Shown: piece after piece, positions 10,196 through 22,124 of the stretch
Numbering within the stretch: position 1 is the first letter of the stretch
How the letters are laid out: every line of letters begins with the position of its first letter
Made by a program: the position numbers and the translations under genes
Notes under the pieces: generated by a model
Told to the model about the DNA's origin: nothing
The model's input: only the letters and a program-made list of their open reading frames with translations
The model's database searches: none
Assembly (NCBI GenBank): GCA_033557465.1
Contig: CM066036.1
Location: 720,577,828-720,641,827 of the forward strand
From: Ichthyophis bannanicus
Taxonomy: Eukaryota > Chordata > Amphibia > Gymnophiona > Ichthyophiidae
DNA: 64,000 bases
Direction of reading: 5' to 3'

Positions 10196-11808
10196 AGCTG
10201 TGGCTCCTGCAGACCATGTTCCTATATATTACCGAGTACTAAACTGTGATAATAAAGAAGGAACCTTTATTGCAGATAAAATAAACATGCCTGAAACGCC
10301 TATATTCTACCCTACAGAGCACATTCACCATAGACATGTGCAGTCCATAGAGCAGAGGTTCCCAACTGCAGTCCTGGAGGGCCAAACACCATTCAGGTTT
10401 CATGCTGTCCCTAAGAAATATGCCTGAGATGCATTTGTATGTCCCGCCCCCATTGTATGCAAATGTATCCCTGCATATACATTAGGGACAGCATGAAAAC
10501 CTGAATCATGTTGGGCCCACCAGGACCGGAGTTGGGAATCTCTGCCCCAGAGCATCGGCCAGCTCCACTATCCAAAGCCTCATGGAGGGTCAGGCTGTTG
10601 GGCCCTGCACAGAGCAGCATCTACCAATACTAGAACCCGCATACTTTAGCAAAGCTGTCATAAACCTTGAAACACATTCCACATATATCAAGCGGTTGCT
10701 ATGATTAATGTCAGATAACAAGTCCAAAACTAAACACAATTTGTTAACAGAGATCCATCAGAGCAACCTGTCTGATATCTGTGGAGTGTGTCTCGGTTTA
10801 TGTCTCTGACATTGTTTACCACCCCGGAGAGTGACCCCCAACAGTATTGAGTACCATAGCAATGCATGTGCTGTGCCCTGGACTGGTGTGGCAGACAGGG
10901 CTGCCAACCACCTCTATATTTGCACAATGCTGAAGTAGGTGTGGGAGTGTGTGCATGTCTATCCAGTATTTTGTGGCTGGCCACACTTTGAAGAGCCCAC
11001 AATGCTTGCACTGTTTCCAGTGTTAGCCTGCCTATGTGCATAATGAGGAGCAATTTACTGTGGGTAATGGCCAGACAGGGCAGCCTGGGCAGGATGCATA
11101 TGCACAGGGCATAGGGCAATGGCTGGGACATTGTAGTGGCCAACCACCACCTGCAGGGACAGGGTGACCATAGCATGTCATGCTGGGGGGGGGGGGGTCA
11201 CTCTCACCCTGACTGAGCAGTGACCATGGCATGGCTAGGTCCCCACATAGTGCCATACAGTGTTTCTATCAAGTGATACCTGGGAGCTTTCCTGGTTGGG
11301 GCCCAGTCACTGACATGCTACCTCTAGGTGCACATAGCTTCACCAGGAGCATGTGTTATGTACTAGCTAGCAGACTGTCTGTAGCTAGTGTGTGTATGGC
11401 TGGAGCCCCTTGTGGGGTGAAGACTGACAGTGCTCGGTGTGGGTGCCGGTGCCTGTGCCTGTGCCCTGTGTGATACAAACATATCTGCATTGATTGCCTT
11501 GGAGAGTGACCCTTCCCCTGCAGGACTAGGGTAGCTGGTCTCACAGCTGCCATTGCAAAGATGTAGAGTGTGGGTCTGTTGGTGGCAGATCCTGTCCCCC
11601 CACCCTGGCCCCAAGAGGGTGGGTCGGTAGGTGTTGCCCCCTAATCTGCATGTGGGTCCAGACACCCCTCCTGCCCTCTAGGGTGCAGTAGGTGATGGCA
11701 ATGAGGTGAGGGTGTTTCTGCTGGCAGCACAGATTGTAGAGATGTGTCAGACTGTTACATGCAGCAAAACCGATTGCCTCAGACAGCCATATCAGATGAG
11801 ACCCCTGA

Positions 11809-11862
11809 GGGATCAAACCAATGACCTCTTGCTTGTTGGTCATTGTATTAACCAGTGGGCTA
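11809..11862 (-). other. tRNA-like antisense module of copy 2
   Basis: Minus-strand A box TAGCCCACTGG (11852-11862) and B box GGTTTGATCCC (11809-11819), followed on that strand by sequence like the right foldback arm. In copy 2 this module lies before the sense module, the reverse of copies 1 and 3. Confidence 0.55.
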
Positions 11863-12230
11863 CAGTTCTATACACCTTCTTACAGCGCTGCCATGAAGTT
11901 AAGGTTACCGTGCATAAACAGCCAACGTGCCTCCTATTGGGTGATACACAGTACATGCTACATGGATGCCGGCACACCCACCTCCCTATATGGCATTGCT
12001 CACACTATCGCTGGGAGTTTCACTGGTAATATTAGGATGGTGTAGTACACAGACCCCATAGCAAGTATCAGTGTGTCCACCAAAAATAAACCATCACCTC
12101 AGCTGGAAAACCTAAGGTACCCTGTAAAGTGCCTTAGCTGTGGGTATACCCTATCCCGGTAAGCACAGCTGACATTTACTGGGTTGACCTGCAGTTGCTG
12201 TGTAGTCAGCCCATGCTATGAGAAAAGGCA

Positions 12231-12284
12231 TAGCATACTGGTTAATACGATGCCCTCAGAATCACTGCTTATGGGTTTGAATCC
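12231..12284 (+). other. tRNA-like sense module of copy 2
   Basis: A box TAGCATACTGG at 12231-12241 and B box GGTTTGAATCC at 12274-12284, 43 nt apart. The upstream 'accctatcc.ggtaa.cacag' block matches copy 1 at 8296-8320, so this is the same module relocated within the element. Confidence 0.55.
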
Positions 12285-12984
12285 CCACTGCACCAATAGC
12301 AATATGAGTGTTAGTAACAGTCAGACACATCTCTACAAACAGTGACACAAGCCTAATGCACTATAACCTTTGTCCTGTGCCTAAGGAGAGGTGTGGCGTT
12401 GCATTGGCAAAAGCGGGTCATAAGGCGCCTAAAGCTGAGGTGCACCAGATGTGGTCCAGGCCAAACGGCGTAAGTCATGCAATGTTGTAAACTAAAGCCA
12501 GCCACCATGTCCGCCAATCTCCGTATCCGAAGTGTATTCATGCAGCCCCAGAGATAGCTTGCCATGTGGCATCCGTGACATGTGCACATCGTGTGCGCAG
12601 CGTAGTAGGGTGTGGCACAGCATATGCACGATGCAGCGCGTACGTGCGTCTGTCATCAGCACATGGGCATCCCCGAAATGGCGATGCAATCCTGCAAGCC
12701 AGCATTTAGCTACCATGACCTATGACAGCTGGCAGCCTTAATCTGCACCAGGCAGCCATGCCTCTTCCCAGGCACCTCAAAATGCCAGGATCTGGAATGT
12801 GTCAGGAGGGCATGGGTGCGCATAACAAGGTGCTTCAACCGTGTAGCAAACTACCCATGTGAGGTAAGTGTATGGGGACAGGTCACTAAATGGAAGGTGT
12901 GCAACACAATATCCAGCAATAAAAACACATAAGACATGCACCACATGTGTGAGACACATGTATGTGGGCAACCCTGTGATCAAG

Positions 12985-14165
12985 CTATCTGCGTATGTTG
13001 CTGTGTGCATGTATGCCAATCCCCAGGAGCCACAGACATGAAAGCAGAGGTGCAGAGGTTAGCGCGGTGTGATGTAAGCTGCTCCTGTTGCAGTGCACAC
13101 CTCTGCCCAACCCCCAGGAGTTTCAGCCCCCATGAAAGAACTCTATTAGGCATCCCTGTGCCATGATGGCTACTGCTATGACACATTACCAGCTCTGGCC
13201 AATCCCCAGGAGACATCGGACCTAATCACAGAGGTTAAGTAGTCATCATGGTGCAATGGTAGCTGCTTCATTAGGAGTACCACAGCCCTGCCCCATCCCC
13301 AGGAGGCATCACATCTGATGACAGAGGTTCAGCAGTCATCCTGGTGGTGTGGTAATTGGTGCTGTTTATGTGTTGAACATCACCCTTGGCCACGAAGGCT
13401 CCCAGACCTGTGCACAGAGGTGTATCAAACATCCTGGTGTCAGGGTGGTTGCTCCAGTTGCAGTGTCACAGGTCTGCCTAATCCCCAGGAGGCCCCAGAC
13501 CAGCTGACACAGGTCTATTCTAAATCCTGGTGTTATGGTGGTTGCTGTTGTTGCAGGATTGCAGCTCTGCCCCAACCACAGGAGGCCCCAGACCAGACTA
13601 CACAGGTCTATTCTAAATCCTGGTGTTATGGTGGTTGCTGTTGTTGCAGGTTTGCAGCTCTGCCACAACCCCAGGAGGCCCCAGACCAGACTATACAGGT
13701 CTATTCTAAATCCTGGTGTTATGGTGGTTGCTGTTGCTGCAGGTTTGCAGCTCTTCCCCAATCCCAGGAGGCATCAGACCAGACTACACAAGTTTATTCT
13801 CCATCCTGGTGTTATGGCAGGTGCTGCTGTGTATGTGTGGAACATCACCCTATCCCCAGGAGGCCCCCAGACCTGATGACAGAGGCGCAGTACACATCCT
13901 GGGGTCATGGTGGTTGCTGCAGTTGCCGTCTCCCAGCTGTGGCACACCCCCATGGGGCCACAGCCCACAACACAGAGGCCTATCAGTCACCCTGGTGTTA
14001 TGGCTGCTGCTGCTGTTGCAGGCTCCCAGCTCCGCCACATCCCCAAGAGGTAGCACACCAGATTCCAGTGGTCCACCTGGCATCCCGGTGTAATGGTAGC
14101 TGATGTTGGTGCAGGTACCTAGCTCCCCCACACCCCTAGGTGTCCGAGCCCATGCCACAGAGGCT
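12985..14165 (+). repeat. 93-bp minisatellite, about 13 units
   Basis: The landmark CTATTCTAAATCCTGG recurs at 13515, 13608 and 13701, and a variant at 13794, exactly 93 bp apart; a CCCCAGGAGGCCCC landmark continues the array to about 14133. The central units are nearly identical and the edges decay, as expected for unequal exchange. Because 93 is divisible by three, a 261-codon frame stays open on the plus strand (13318-14103) and a 131-codon frame on the minus strand. It encodes 31-residue units with CYGGCCCC runs. Both strands open and no start context or homology argue for a by-product of the array. Confidence 0.9.
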
Positions 14166-14563
14166 GGAGCAGCATCCAGGCATCATGGTGATGGCTCCTG
14201 TTGATGTGGGACAGGCTGCCCAACACCGAGGTGTGTGCTGGACTGCACTGAGGGTATGGAGTCACACCCTGTGTAGATAAGAATTGGAACACCCCACATG
14301 CCACGTTGCTGTCATGTCATGCCATGAGATGGCAGGGGCATGGCATGGGGTGGTTGTGAGGCAGCGCACAGGGCACGTAGGTGTTACACCATACATGCCC
14401 AGCCTCACGCTCACACATGCAGGCGGTGCTGCCAACATCTAGTATGGGACCCTTTGCCCATAGCAGGAGCGGCCCCCATTGCACACAGACATGTGTGCCA
14501 TGTGGTTTGCCATGGGCAGGGATACAGGGCCCTAATGGTTGCAAACATTGCTTATCCCCCCAG

Positions 14564-15359
14564 GTAGAGGACCTACAGAAGAAGGGCAGAGAGATGCGGC
14601 TACACTGCCCTGGATACCTCTGCCGCATGCAGCGGGAGGCAATGGCAGGGGGTGATGGTGAGTGTCCCAGCCTATGCATTGCACCACACCATATCCCATT
14701 GGCACAGCAGCCTGTGATGCCACATACAATGTGTCTGTGTCATAACAAATGCATGATGCCCTGTTCATTTCTGCCTTCTCCACAGAGGCTGCAGATGCTG
14801 GGGAGGGGACCTCTGTGCCCACACCACCTGGTAGCAGCCTCCCCATGACCACTGGAGGTACCGATGTGGAGCACGTACCTGCAGCGGCAGAGGATGCCAT
14901 GGATGTGGGGGAGGAATACATGGAGGATGGGGAGGGGTGGGAGGAGGGGTGGCAGAGAGTGCTGGGGAAGTGGAGTGGGAGGGCGAGGATGGTGAGGGGG
15001 AGGGTGGCGGGGAGAGAGAGGGGACCTGCCAGGGCGGGAAGGGCAGGGGGGCCATGGAGGGTGGGGAGGGGGAGCCTGTGCCTGAGGGCGGATGCAGGTC
15101 ACCACAGGACAATGGGGACCCTGCCACCTGCCCCTTGTGCATACACAGGGCCCATGCAGATGCCACCACCCAGACCACAGCCACCTGGTATGGATGTGGT
15201 GGAAAATGTGTGGGTCTCCTGTGTGTGGCGATGGGAACCGTTATGTAGACCCTGAGCGACCATGGCCATGCCATCAGGAAGCTGACAGCTACTATTGAGG
15301 GTATGGCTGAGGTGATGTGCCGCCAACATTATCATGGCATGTTCACGGCACATCCCTAG
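14564..15359 (+). pseudogene. Myb/SANT-like accessory gene remnant of a Harbinger transposon
   Basis: I infer a spliced remnant of the DNA-binding protein that Harbinger elements encode beside the transposase. After a pyrimidine-rich acceptor (CCCCCCAG) an exon at 14564-14657 reads VEDLQKKGREMRLHCPGY then LCRMQREAMAGG, like the end of a trihelix/Myb domain with its basic tail. A donor GTGAGT follows at 14658. After an acceptor CTTCTCCACAG the frame continues at 14786 in the matching phase with EAADAGEGTSVPTPPGSS and an acidic stretch (DVGEEYMEDGEG). Beyond 14940 the purine-rich sequence shifts frame. A last piece at 15252-15359 reads LSDHGHAIRKLTATIEGMAE and ends at a TAG, resembling the C-terminal helix. 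The exon with the core Myb helices was not found, and an in-frame stop lies just upstream of the last piece. Family naming rests on pattern, not on a search. Confidence 0.5.
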
Positions 15360-16480
15360 CCATACCCCCACGACGGGCCCTTGGGTGTGTGATCAACATA
15401 TATAGCTGTGGCCATCTCCCAGTGTCTGCAAGGTAGTTAAGTGGATGTACAGATGGCAAAGGTGGCAACTCTAATAGCCAAATGTATCCCCACTAACATG
15501 TGCAACAGATGTACATGCTGGGCTAATGCCAAATGTGAACCAGTTTTAATGTTAATCTGCCTGTGGGAGGGTGTTGTTCTGTTGTACCTTTTAACATTTG
15601 TATGGCACCTACTGACAGATATTTGTATTAAAACATTGTATAGGCAGCCAAATCTTGCAATGGTCATGTGTCCTTTGTACATACATGCTGTAGTGGTGAG
15701 TGTGACACCTGTGTGCATGTCCCAGTGTGTATTTGTGCCACATACATTGCTCCTGACCCACAACAGGCTGTGTGGAGCGCCATGTGTGCTGCCGGATGTA
15801 TCCCCTGATGACATTGTGATGTAACCATGTGCTGCACTGTCCAACAGACATGGACACATGCACATTGTCACAGATAGTTTGTAGCAGGGATGCAGCACAT
15901 GATAGGAGGGTGGGGAGGTGCAGATGTGGTACCCATGATGCAGCCTAGATGTGATGTATGCATGGATCCACATGTCTGACAGGGCGTTAGTTGATGCATC
16001 TCACTAAGATAGGGTCTGGTGGGGTGAAGGAGCAGAGGCTCACTACAAGCGCTGGAGGGGGATAAACAACTGACAGAAGCTAGGTGTGTCGTGTCTGTCT
16101 GCCAAGCATGTGTACATGTTAAGTTAGTATGCCACGGTGACCCTGGTATGTGTCTGACAGACGGGTTACCCATATAGATAGCCTGATGTGGATGATGTGC
16201 GGGGACAGAGGGGAGATATACCCCACAATGTTGGTGAACAAGCAGACATATACAGCAGGGGGAGGGAGGGTGTAACCCCAGGCATTTGTATGGCCATTAA
16301 CACATGGCACGGTGCATGGAACACAGGGCATGTGTGGACCGCTCTGTCATGACTGCTGCTGGTGCAGACACCCCACCAGCATGTGACATGGTAGGGCACA
16401 TGTGACCATGGTAACCCCAATTGGGACAGCCCACTCAGGGGACCCCTGACACAAAAATGGACACGTGTACTTCCTTCCTT
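15360..16480. other. Unassigned tail of copy 2
   Basis: About 1.1 kb with no recognisable coding domain. It has several TGTGTGCATG-type stretches and a possible polyadenylation region near 15625 (GTATTAAAACATTG) that could belong to the Myb-like gene. The longest frame (178 codons, minus, 15437-15973) shows no known motif. Confidence 0.4.
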
Positions 16481-16484
16481 TCCC

Positions 16485-16880
16485 TCCCTGACCACAGCAT
16501 TTGCCAGCATCATCTATCTTTCAGTCCCAGCCCCCTTCCAGTCCTAAAATTAGTCCCTTTACAGTCCCAGATCCCCTCCACCAGTCCCCTTCCAGTACCA
16601 TCCCCTGCCCCAGTATCATCCCATTTCCAGTCCCAGCTCCCACAGCCCCAGAAACACCTAACTTCCAGCCCCATCCCTGAGCCATCACATCAGCTCATTT
16701 CCAGTATCAGCCCATGTCCAGTCCCATCTCCTTTCCCAGCATTAGCAGTCTTCCAGTCATAGCCCTCTCCAGTACTATCAGCCCATTTCCAGTCCCAGCC
16801 TCTCAACCCCTTTTCAGTCCCTCCCTCCCTCATCCTGCATTAGTCCCTTTCCAGTCCCAGCCTCCTTCCCCCTCAGCATC
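16485..16880 (+). repeat. C-rich 'CCCATTTCCAGTCCC' satellite, copy A
   Basis: Degenerate tandem units built on TTTCCAGTCCCAGCCC. The same unit builds the arrays at 45835-47390 and 54340-54985, each inside a hAT-like element. A 113-codon frame over it is a low-complexity Pro/Ser product. Confidence 0.8.
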
Positions 16881-16895
16881 AGATCCAGTTTAGCA

Positions 16896-16931
16896 CAGCC
16901 ACAGGAGTATTTTCTTACGTTCCTGTGGCTG
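16896..16931. repeat. Short hairpin
   Basis: CAGCCACAGGA (16896-16906) and TCCTGTGGCTG (16921-16931) are perfect 11-bp inverted arms around a 14-base loop. It occupies the position of the long palindromes in the other hAT-like copies. Confidence 0.75.
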
Positions 16932-17142
16932 TACTCAAGCCGTAAGCACCATGGCATTTGTGTATGATAAAAATGTCACTGTTCCGGCAGCCTGAATATA
17001 GCATGGCCACGGGAGCAAAAGTTAATCCTCCAACGGCTGTGTGCAGAGGCAGGGGCAGGCTGAGACCAAGCCTGTGAGACAGGCTTCCTTCGCCCCTACT
17101 CTGGTGCACCCTGAGTCACTGTCTCAATGGCTCACCTCTTAA

Positions 17143-18274
17143 GCCAGCCCTGGGTGATTCTATAGTCTCAGCACACAGTAACATTGACATGTTCTTACAC
17201 ATATTTCAATCTCAGTCTATCTAAATTAGGGATATAGTTACTAACAAAAGCTACTATTAATGCATTTATTTTACCGTTAACCCTCATTATTTTACTACAG
17301 GTTCCATTTTATACACAGGATCTAGTAATAGAGGCTATCGGTAAAATAACATACTTTAACAGCAGCACACATTACCGGTCCTTAGTCTAGGAGAAACTGT
17401 CAGAGCAAACACAGATATTATAACAAAAACAAATTTAGAATCTACCCCAACAAGTGCCATAGAATTTTTAAGTAACAATATCATCGTTCTGAGGAAATAA
17501 CATTTAAGAGAACGTTAATTGTGATGGGGTATAAGGCTCATCACTCAGGCTTAAAGGGAAAAAAGCGGAAGTGACAGATGAGACTCACATTCCAGGCCAG
17601 GTAGTCTCTGTTACTAGTACCAGAGGGAAAGAAGAGTTGATCTACCATGTACCTGATGCCAGAAGAGATGGGGCTAGCTGGAGTAAAAAAGCCTGAGAGC
17701 AGAGCAATAGCTCAGTGGGGGCTTCAAAGTTGAAGAGTTGCCAGACTGACTGCTTGCCTGGCCCTCCAAGGAAAAGGTAAAGCACTGTTTTATTTCCCAA
17801 CTTTTGGATAAAACTTTGCCTGTGCTTCTGAGGGACGTTTCGGAACAGACCTCTGCTTCATTTTGGAAATAATTTTTGTTAACAACTTTTATTTAGTTTA
17901 GAGAAGCCTGACTGTGAGTCTTGGTGACCCCAATTCAGAATCCATAGCCATAGAATTTGAGATGTGTGCTGACGAGGGTAGTCAGGAGGGCTACTTTGAT
18001 ACCCAAAAGCGGCTGTGATTTCTGGAAGGATTTTTGTTTGCTAAAGAACTGTGAAGAGGTGGGACTTTAAAGAGGTTATAATGATAAAGACCAGGAGAGT
18101 GTGCTCTACTAGAAAGTACAATTAACTCAAAGCAGCTGGTACTACAGTTTTGGAGCAGGGTTCAAGGACTATGAACCATGCGATTTTTATTTCCTGGATA
18201 AAACCTTTTAGATCTTAAGGGGGGTCTGGGGGGTTTTCCACTTAAGGAGGACTATGGAATGACAGTTATATTTA
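17143..18274. other. Unclassified noncoding stretch
   Basis: No frame with a recognisable domain. The part from about 17520 to 18215 has the texture of an LTR or of untranslated leader sequence (purine-rich, then T-rich, with several GGTAAA-like sites), but neither edges nor a target duplication can be read. Confidence 0.3.
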
Positions 18275-18717
18275 AGGGCATGTTTACTAAACTGTGTTAG
18301 GCTTTTGCAGCTAACAAAATGTTTTGGTGCAAATACTGCTGCATTTACTGCAAAAGCTGTATGGTATCTGTTGGGGGTGTGCCGGCATTTCCCCAGCAGA
18401 TGCCGCACTGAAAACGCAGAGCATGTGGTGTGGCAGCGCCATGGATGCAGTTCATGCTACCCATGCAGGTAATGCCATCTGCTTGTGACTTTGGCAGTTA
18501 CGGCATGCTGTTGATGAGTTCAGTATGCAGTAACTGTGTGGCACAGACATGCCCACTCTGCCCACTTCCTGCCTACTCTCGCAGCTAACATGATTTGTGC
18601 AGATAACGCAGAAAGTTGCTGCTTTATCTGCATTTTAAGGTGATGAATGTTATCGTGCCCAGACAGCTCGTGCTCTCTGCTGCATTAACAGGTAGCACAG
18701 CTTAGCAAACATGCCCC
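18275..18717. mobile_element. MITE with GGGCATGTTTACTAA ends
   Basis: A 443-bp stretch with inverted ends: AGGGCATGTTTACTAAAC on the left and, on the other strand, GGGGCATGTTTGCTAAGC on the right. The terminal 'ATGTTTACTAA' core equals that of the Harbinger-like copies, but the interior (GC-rich, many GCAGTAAC-type words) is different. The flanking triplets TTA and ATA match only partly, so the duplication is uncertain. Confidence 0.65.
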
Positions 18718-19070
18718 ATACTCTAGATTTTTATAGATACATATCTGTATACTGGAGGGACTCCTGGTATGAATGGGACTTTGAGGGCTAATGGATCAGG
18801 GGAACATTGCACCACTCTTTCTGTAAAAACAGAGACTGGCCCTCTTATGTGTTCCTGGACCTTTTTTATGTATCCAAATCCCATACAACGCTGTACGACC
18901 CAAGGCTGGAGGCCAGAGGTATGCATCAGAGGTAAGCAGCTGGAGGCATGCAATAATTTAGTACACAGATGTAAATGTTGCATAGTATAATATCTAATTT
19001 TACATACATAAACATAGTATACATATAGTATACATATACTAATTTTACATAATAAACATACTAATTTTAC
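18718..19070. other. Unclassified, AT-rich at the right
   Basis: No coding or repeat family recognised. A short 'catagtatacatatagtatac' type AT-rich stretch lies at 19005-19075 beside the SINE. Confidence 0.3.
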
Positions 19071-19382
19071 AATGGAGTGGAGGAGTGGCCTAGTGGTTGG
19101 GGCAAGGTACTTCAGGCCGGAAGGTCGGGGGTTCAAATCCCACTAGAGGACAGCAACCTTGGCCTGGAAGGACTGGGGTTTCTAGTCCCACAGGTGCTCC
19201 TTGTGGTCTTGGGCAAGCCACTTAACCCTCCATAGCCCATGTTCCCTGTAAAATAGTTATCTCCAAGTTATAATGCCCTGTTCAATGTAATTTCAGTTTG
19301 TTCAATGTAAACCGCACTGATGCAGAATAGCGCGGTATATAAGAGAATGTAAATAAAATAAATAAATAAATAAATAAAATAC
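19071..19382 (+). mobile_element. tRNA-derived SINE with CORE-like middle and (AAAT)n tail
   Basis: The head carries A box TGGCCTAGTGG (19086-19096) and B box GGTTCAAATCC (19130-19140). The middle has CTTGGGCAAGCCACTTAACC, like the CORE domain of MIR-type SINEs. The tail has a LINE-like 3' end ('gcggtatataaga') and (AAATA)n. Such SINEs are transcribed by RNA polymerase III and moved by a partner LINE with the same 3' end. An inverse copy lies at 50285-50575, and tail-only pieces near 48285 and 52136. Confidence 0.9.
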
Positions 19383-21560
19383 TCTTATGATGTAACCAGG
19401 GACTTCTTGACTATAAAGTTTGTTGTCCGTAGCTGCAGACGACCTCTGACATTACATTGGGTATAGAATTATTCCAATGGCTACCTAAAATCCCATCTGA
19501 GATAGTAAAGAGACATCAGCTTGTAGCCCACCTTACTTCTCATTATGCAAGCTTTTAGGAAGTAACTGGAGAAATGCAAATGGATTTACAAAATATGGAA
19601 TGAAACATAAACATGTGAGACCCATGGCCACAAACAAGGATGCATTATACTGTAGATATTTCTTTCCACATTGTGACAAGCTACTTTTCAACTTTTTCCT
19701 TATTTTCTTTAATCAGGTCCTATTATAATCAACATTCATTTCTAAGATCAAATTTTATAGTTTGATTTGCCTTTTAATGACATGTTTTGACTTTATCAAA
19801 AACCTCTGCTAATTGCACACAAGTCCATTAAAGCAAACAGGGATTCAGAAGCCGTTTTAGTATATTTTCAGCCCAGACCTGAGAGGGAAATTAAACAGAT
19901 GGTACCAATAAATAGACTCTCATGACACCAGGGAATGAAGTACCTTTCTGAAAGGGTTTCATAGGGTTACAGCAACCGAGCACCTTTCAAACAGCTTTTA
20001 CCTCAAAATCAGAGACAAATCTAGTACTCCCTAAAGGAAAATGTTTATTTTACAAGGTAGAAGGAGAAACTTTTCCTTTAGCCTCTTCAGCTGATAAGCA
20101 CCAGAACAAAATGTGTGCTTGAATGCATCCATGTGAATCCTTTGGAGCTGCGAGTCAGAAGGCTTGTGTTTTTTTGCCCAGAGCATGTGTGCTGAAAACA
20201 ACCTTTTAGAATGGGACTTGAAGATTTAGATGGAAGGTGGGGAAAAGGGGGGAGGGAGGGTCACAGCCTTTTCCTCAGGCATACAAGCCTTGATGTTGCT
20301 AACAGCTTGTTTACTAAATCGAGAAGGAATGTCAGTCAGTCATCTTGTATGGAGTTATTTTTTCCCCAATCTTTCAAGCTCTAATGACCAAAGAGTTTAA
20401 ATATAAAAAAACCCTAGAAAGGAAAACAAAACCTTATACAAGTCAATCTCTCTGAATTAGGTTTCTCTGTAGAAATATTCTGCAGTGGTATAGAGAGCAT
20501 CAAAATCTGCATCCTTGGTAGGAAGAGAGCAAAGAAGCTTAAGGAGTCAGTCAGCACACCGCAGAGTGGCAAGCGTGAAATAAATCCTGCTTAAGCTTCC
20601 GGACACTTGCAATTTTGTTCTTCTGTGTTTATGAATTATCTTTGTGAAGTTCACACTGAAACATGCAATATGGCTTATTATTTATTGTATTTATTCAAGT
20701 TTACTTCCAAAAAGTTGTCCTTGGAAAAATATGGTTCCTTGCACTGAAAATATTTTGAAATTAATTTATGTTTGTGGGTGTATACATGTGTACATACAGA
20801 GCTGTATCTTGGGTGAGCAGATGGTTCTGGATTAAGAGGGGCAAGCTGAGTCAACCCTTGTTTTAAACACCCACCCTCATAAATTAAAATTGAGGGAAAA
20901 AACCTATGTATCACTAGAGACAGAATCAGGAACGGCATCACCTTATTGTGAGCCTCTTTACACCATCTACACCATTAAATTAAGAACTTCAAAGAAATAC
21001 GTAAAGATATATTTCATTCTACTAAAGGCGTATTCTGCAGGCATCTCGTATATGCGTCATATATATTGTGACGTGCTAGATAGTACACCAGTATATTTAG
21101 GTTGCTTGAATGCTGGGAGAAGCTCCATGGAGCAGAGGCACGCTCCAGGACTAGCTTAATCCAGGAAAATACAGGGGAATGTAGTCCTTGGAGTTGTCTA
21201 ACCATAAAAGAGAATGAACTCCCTGCATGAGGGCAAGTAATTAGGCAAGTGCTTCTAACCAGACAGGAAAAAAAGTGAATTTAAAAAGAAGACTGACTGG
21301 AAAGAAGGGAGGGGAGGGGGCAGAAAGGGACCAGAAAGCAGCTACAGTAGGACAAATGGCAACCAGCAGGGTGAGTTTAGGAGGCAATGCTGGTGGCTGA
21401 AGGTCAAAGCTTAAAAGAAAAGTAGGAAAAACCTAAAGATTCTTCTAGTGTGGCATTTAAATAACTGAGAAGGTGGCAGGATTCTGTATACGAGTATTAC
21501 AAGAACAATGAGTTGTTGTGTGTGACACATTGAGCTGATGTCTGTTGCTCTGTGTTTGTT
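19383..21560. other. Low-repeat noncoding island 1
   Basis: About 2.2 kb of balanced, AT-rich sequence in which I recognise no repeat family, no long coding frame and little simple sequence. The part 19690-20060 is dense in homeodomain-like core words (TTAATGAC, AATTGC, ATTAAA). It could be unique intergenic or intronic DNA and may contain conserved noncoding elements; that is inference from texture alone. Confidence 0.35.
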
Positions 21561-21665
21561 TTGTCTTAACTAGATTGTAAACTCTAACGAGCAGGGACTG
21601 TCTCCCACATGTCTGTACAGCTCTGCGTAGGACCAGTAGCACTTTATAAATGCTCAATAGTAATG
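21561..21665 (+). mobile_element. L2-type 3' tail
   Basis: 'tagattgtaaactctaacga', 'gcagggactgtctccc' and 'tgtacagctctgcg' are the conserved blocks of L2 3' ends, also seen inverted at 360-400. Only the tail is left. Confidence 0.75.
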
Positions 21666-22124
21666 TCAATAGTGGCACTGGAAACATATTCTGATGTAGA
21701 GTCCTGCCAGACAGATGGGGCATAACTGGCCAAGGGGAATTAGCTGACAGTATCCCAGTTAAACTTAGGTTATAAGAGGGCTGTGGAAAAGCTCAAGATG
21801 TAAGTTTGGTGCAGGGCACAGCACAAAGCTAGAAAGACAAAAGCTCAAGTTGAAAAGGGCTTTAAATGTGCTGTGAAAAATATTTGTCAGTTCCTGGTAT
21901 AGAAGCAAGCTGACAAAAGCCCTTCCTGAGAATATGTTAAAGTTATGCTGTAGCTGGGTCTGGATAAGAGCACAATAAAGTCAGGGTTGAAGTCAGGGCC
22001 AGTGCAGCAAAGTAAACCAAGTAAGCAGGTGGGAAGAAGGGGGTGTCAGCATGCAGAAAAATAAAAAAATGGGAAAATACAAAAAAATAAAAAAATGAAA
22101 AATAAAGGAACTGCTGACCTGAGA
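21666..22124. other. Unclassified
   Basis: No recognised family. A tract of 'aaaaataaaaaaatg' units at 22057-22105 is simple sequence. Confidence 0.3.

Larger units (their letters stand above)
9175..16480. mobile_element. Harbinger-like element, copy 2 (long form, right end not found)
   Basis: The left end GGGGTATGTTTACTAAATGG starts at 9175 after a possible TAG duplication. The first 2.4 kb follow copy 1 and copy 3 without the LTR or RTE inserts. After about 11640 the order changes: half a foldback arm and an antisense tRNA-like module come first, then a sense module, then sequence not present in copies 1 and 3, including a 93-bp minisatellite and Myb-like exons. I found no matching right terminal repeat; near 16480 the sequence passes into a hAT-like element. 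The right boundary is therefore approximate, and the stretch could be a composite of more than one insertion. Confidence 0.55.
16480..17142. mobile_element. hAT-like element, right-end fragment
   Basis: The right end reads GCCAGCCCTG at about 17133-17142 (inverted CAGGGCTGGCTTAAG), a hAT-type terminus. Upstream lie a C-rich satellite (16485-16880) and a small hairpin, the same order as in the two complete hAT-like elements. The left end is missing, so no target duplication can be read. Confidence 0.55.

Noticed and set aside
13318..14103. 261-codon cysteine-rich protein as a real gene
   Set aside because: It is the reading of a 93-bp minisatellite. The opposite strand is open too, and there is no start context or recognised domain.
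15437..15973. 178-codon minus-strand frame as a Harbinger transposase
   Set aside because: No DDE-type motif or similarity that I can see; composition follows the TG-rich DNA.
21300..21345. Purine-rich stretch as a regulatory element
   Set aside because: Nothing beyond composition supports it.
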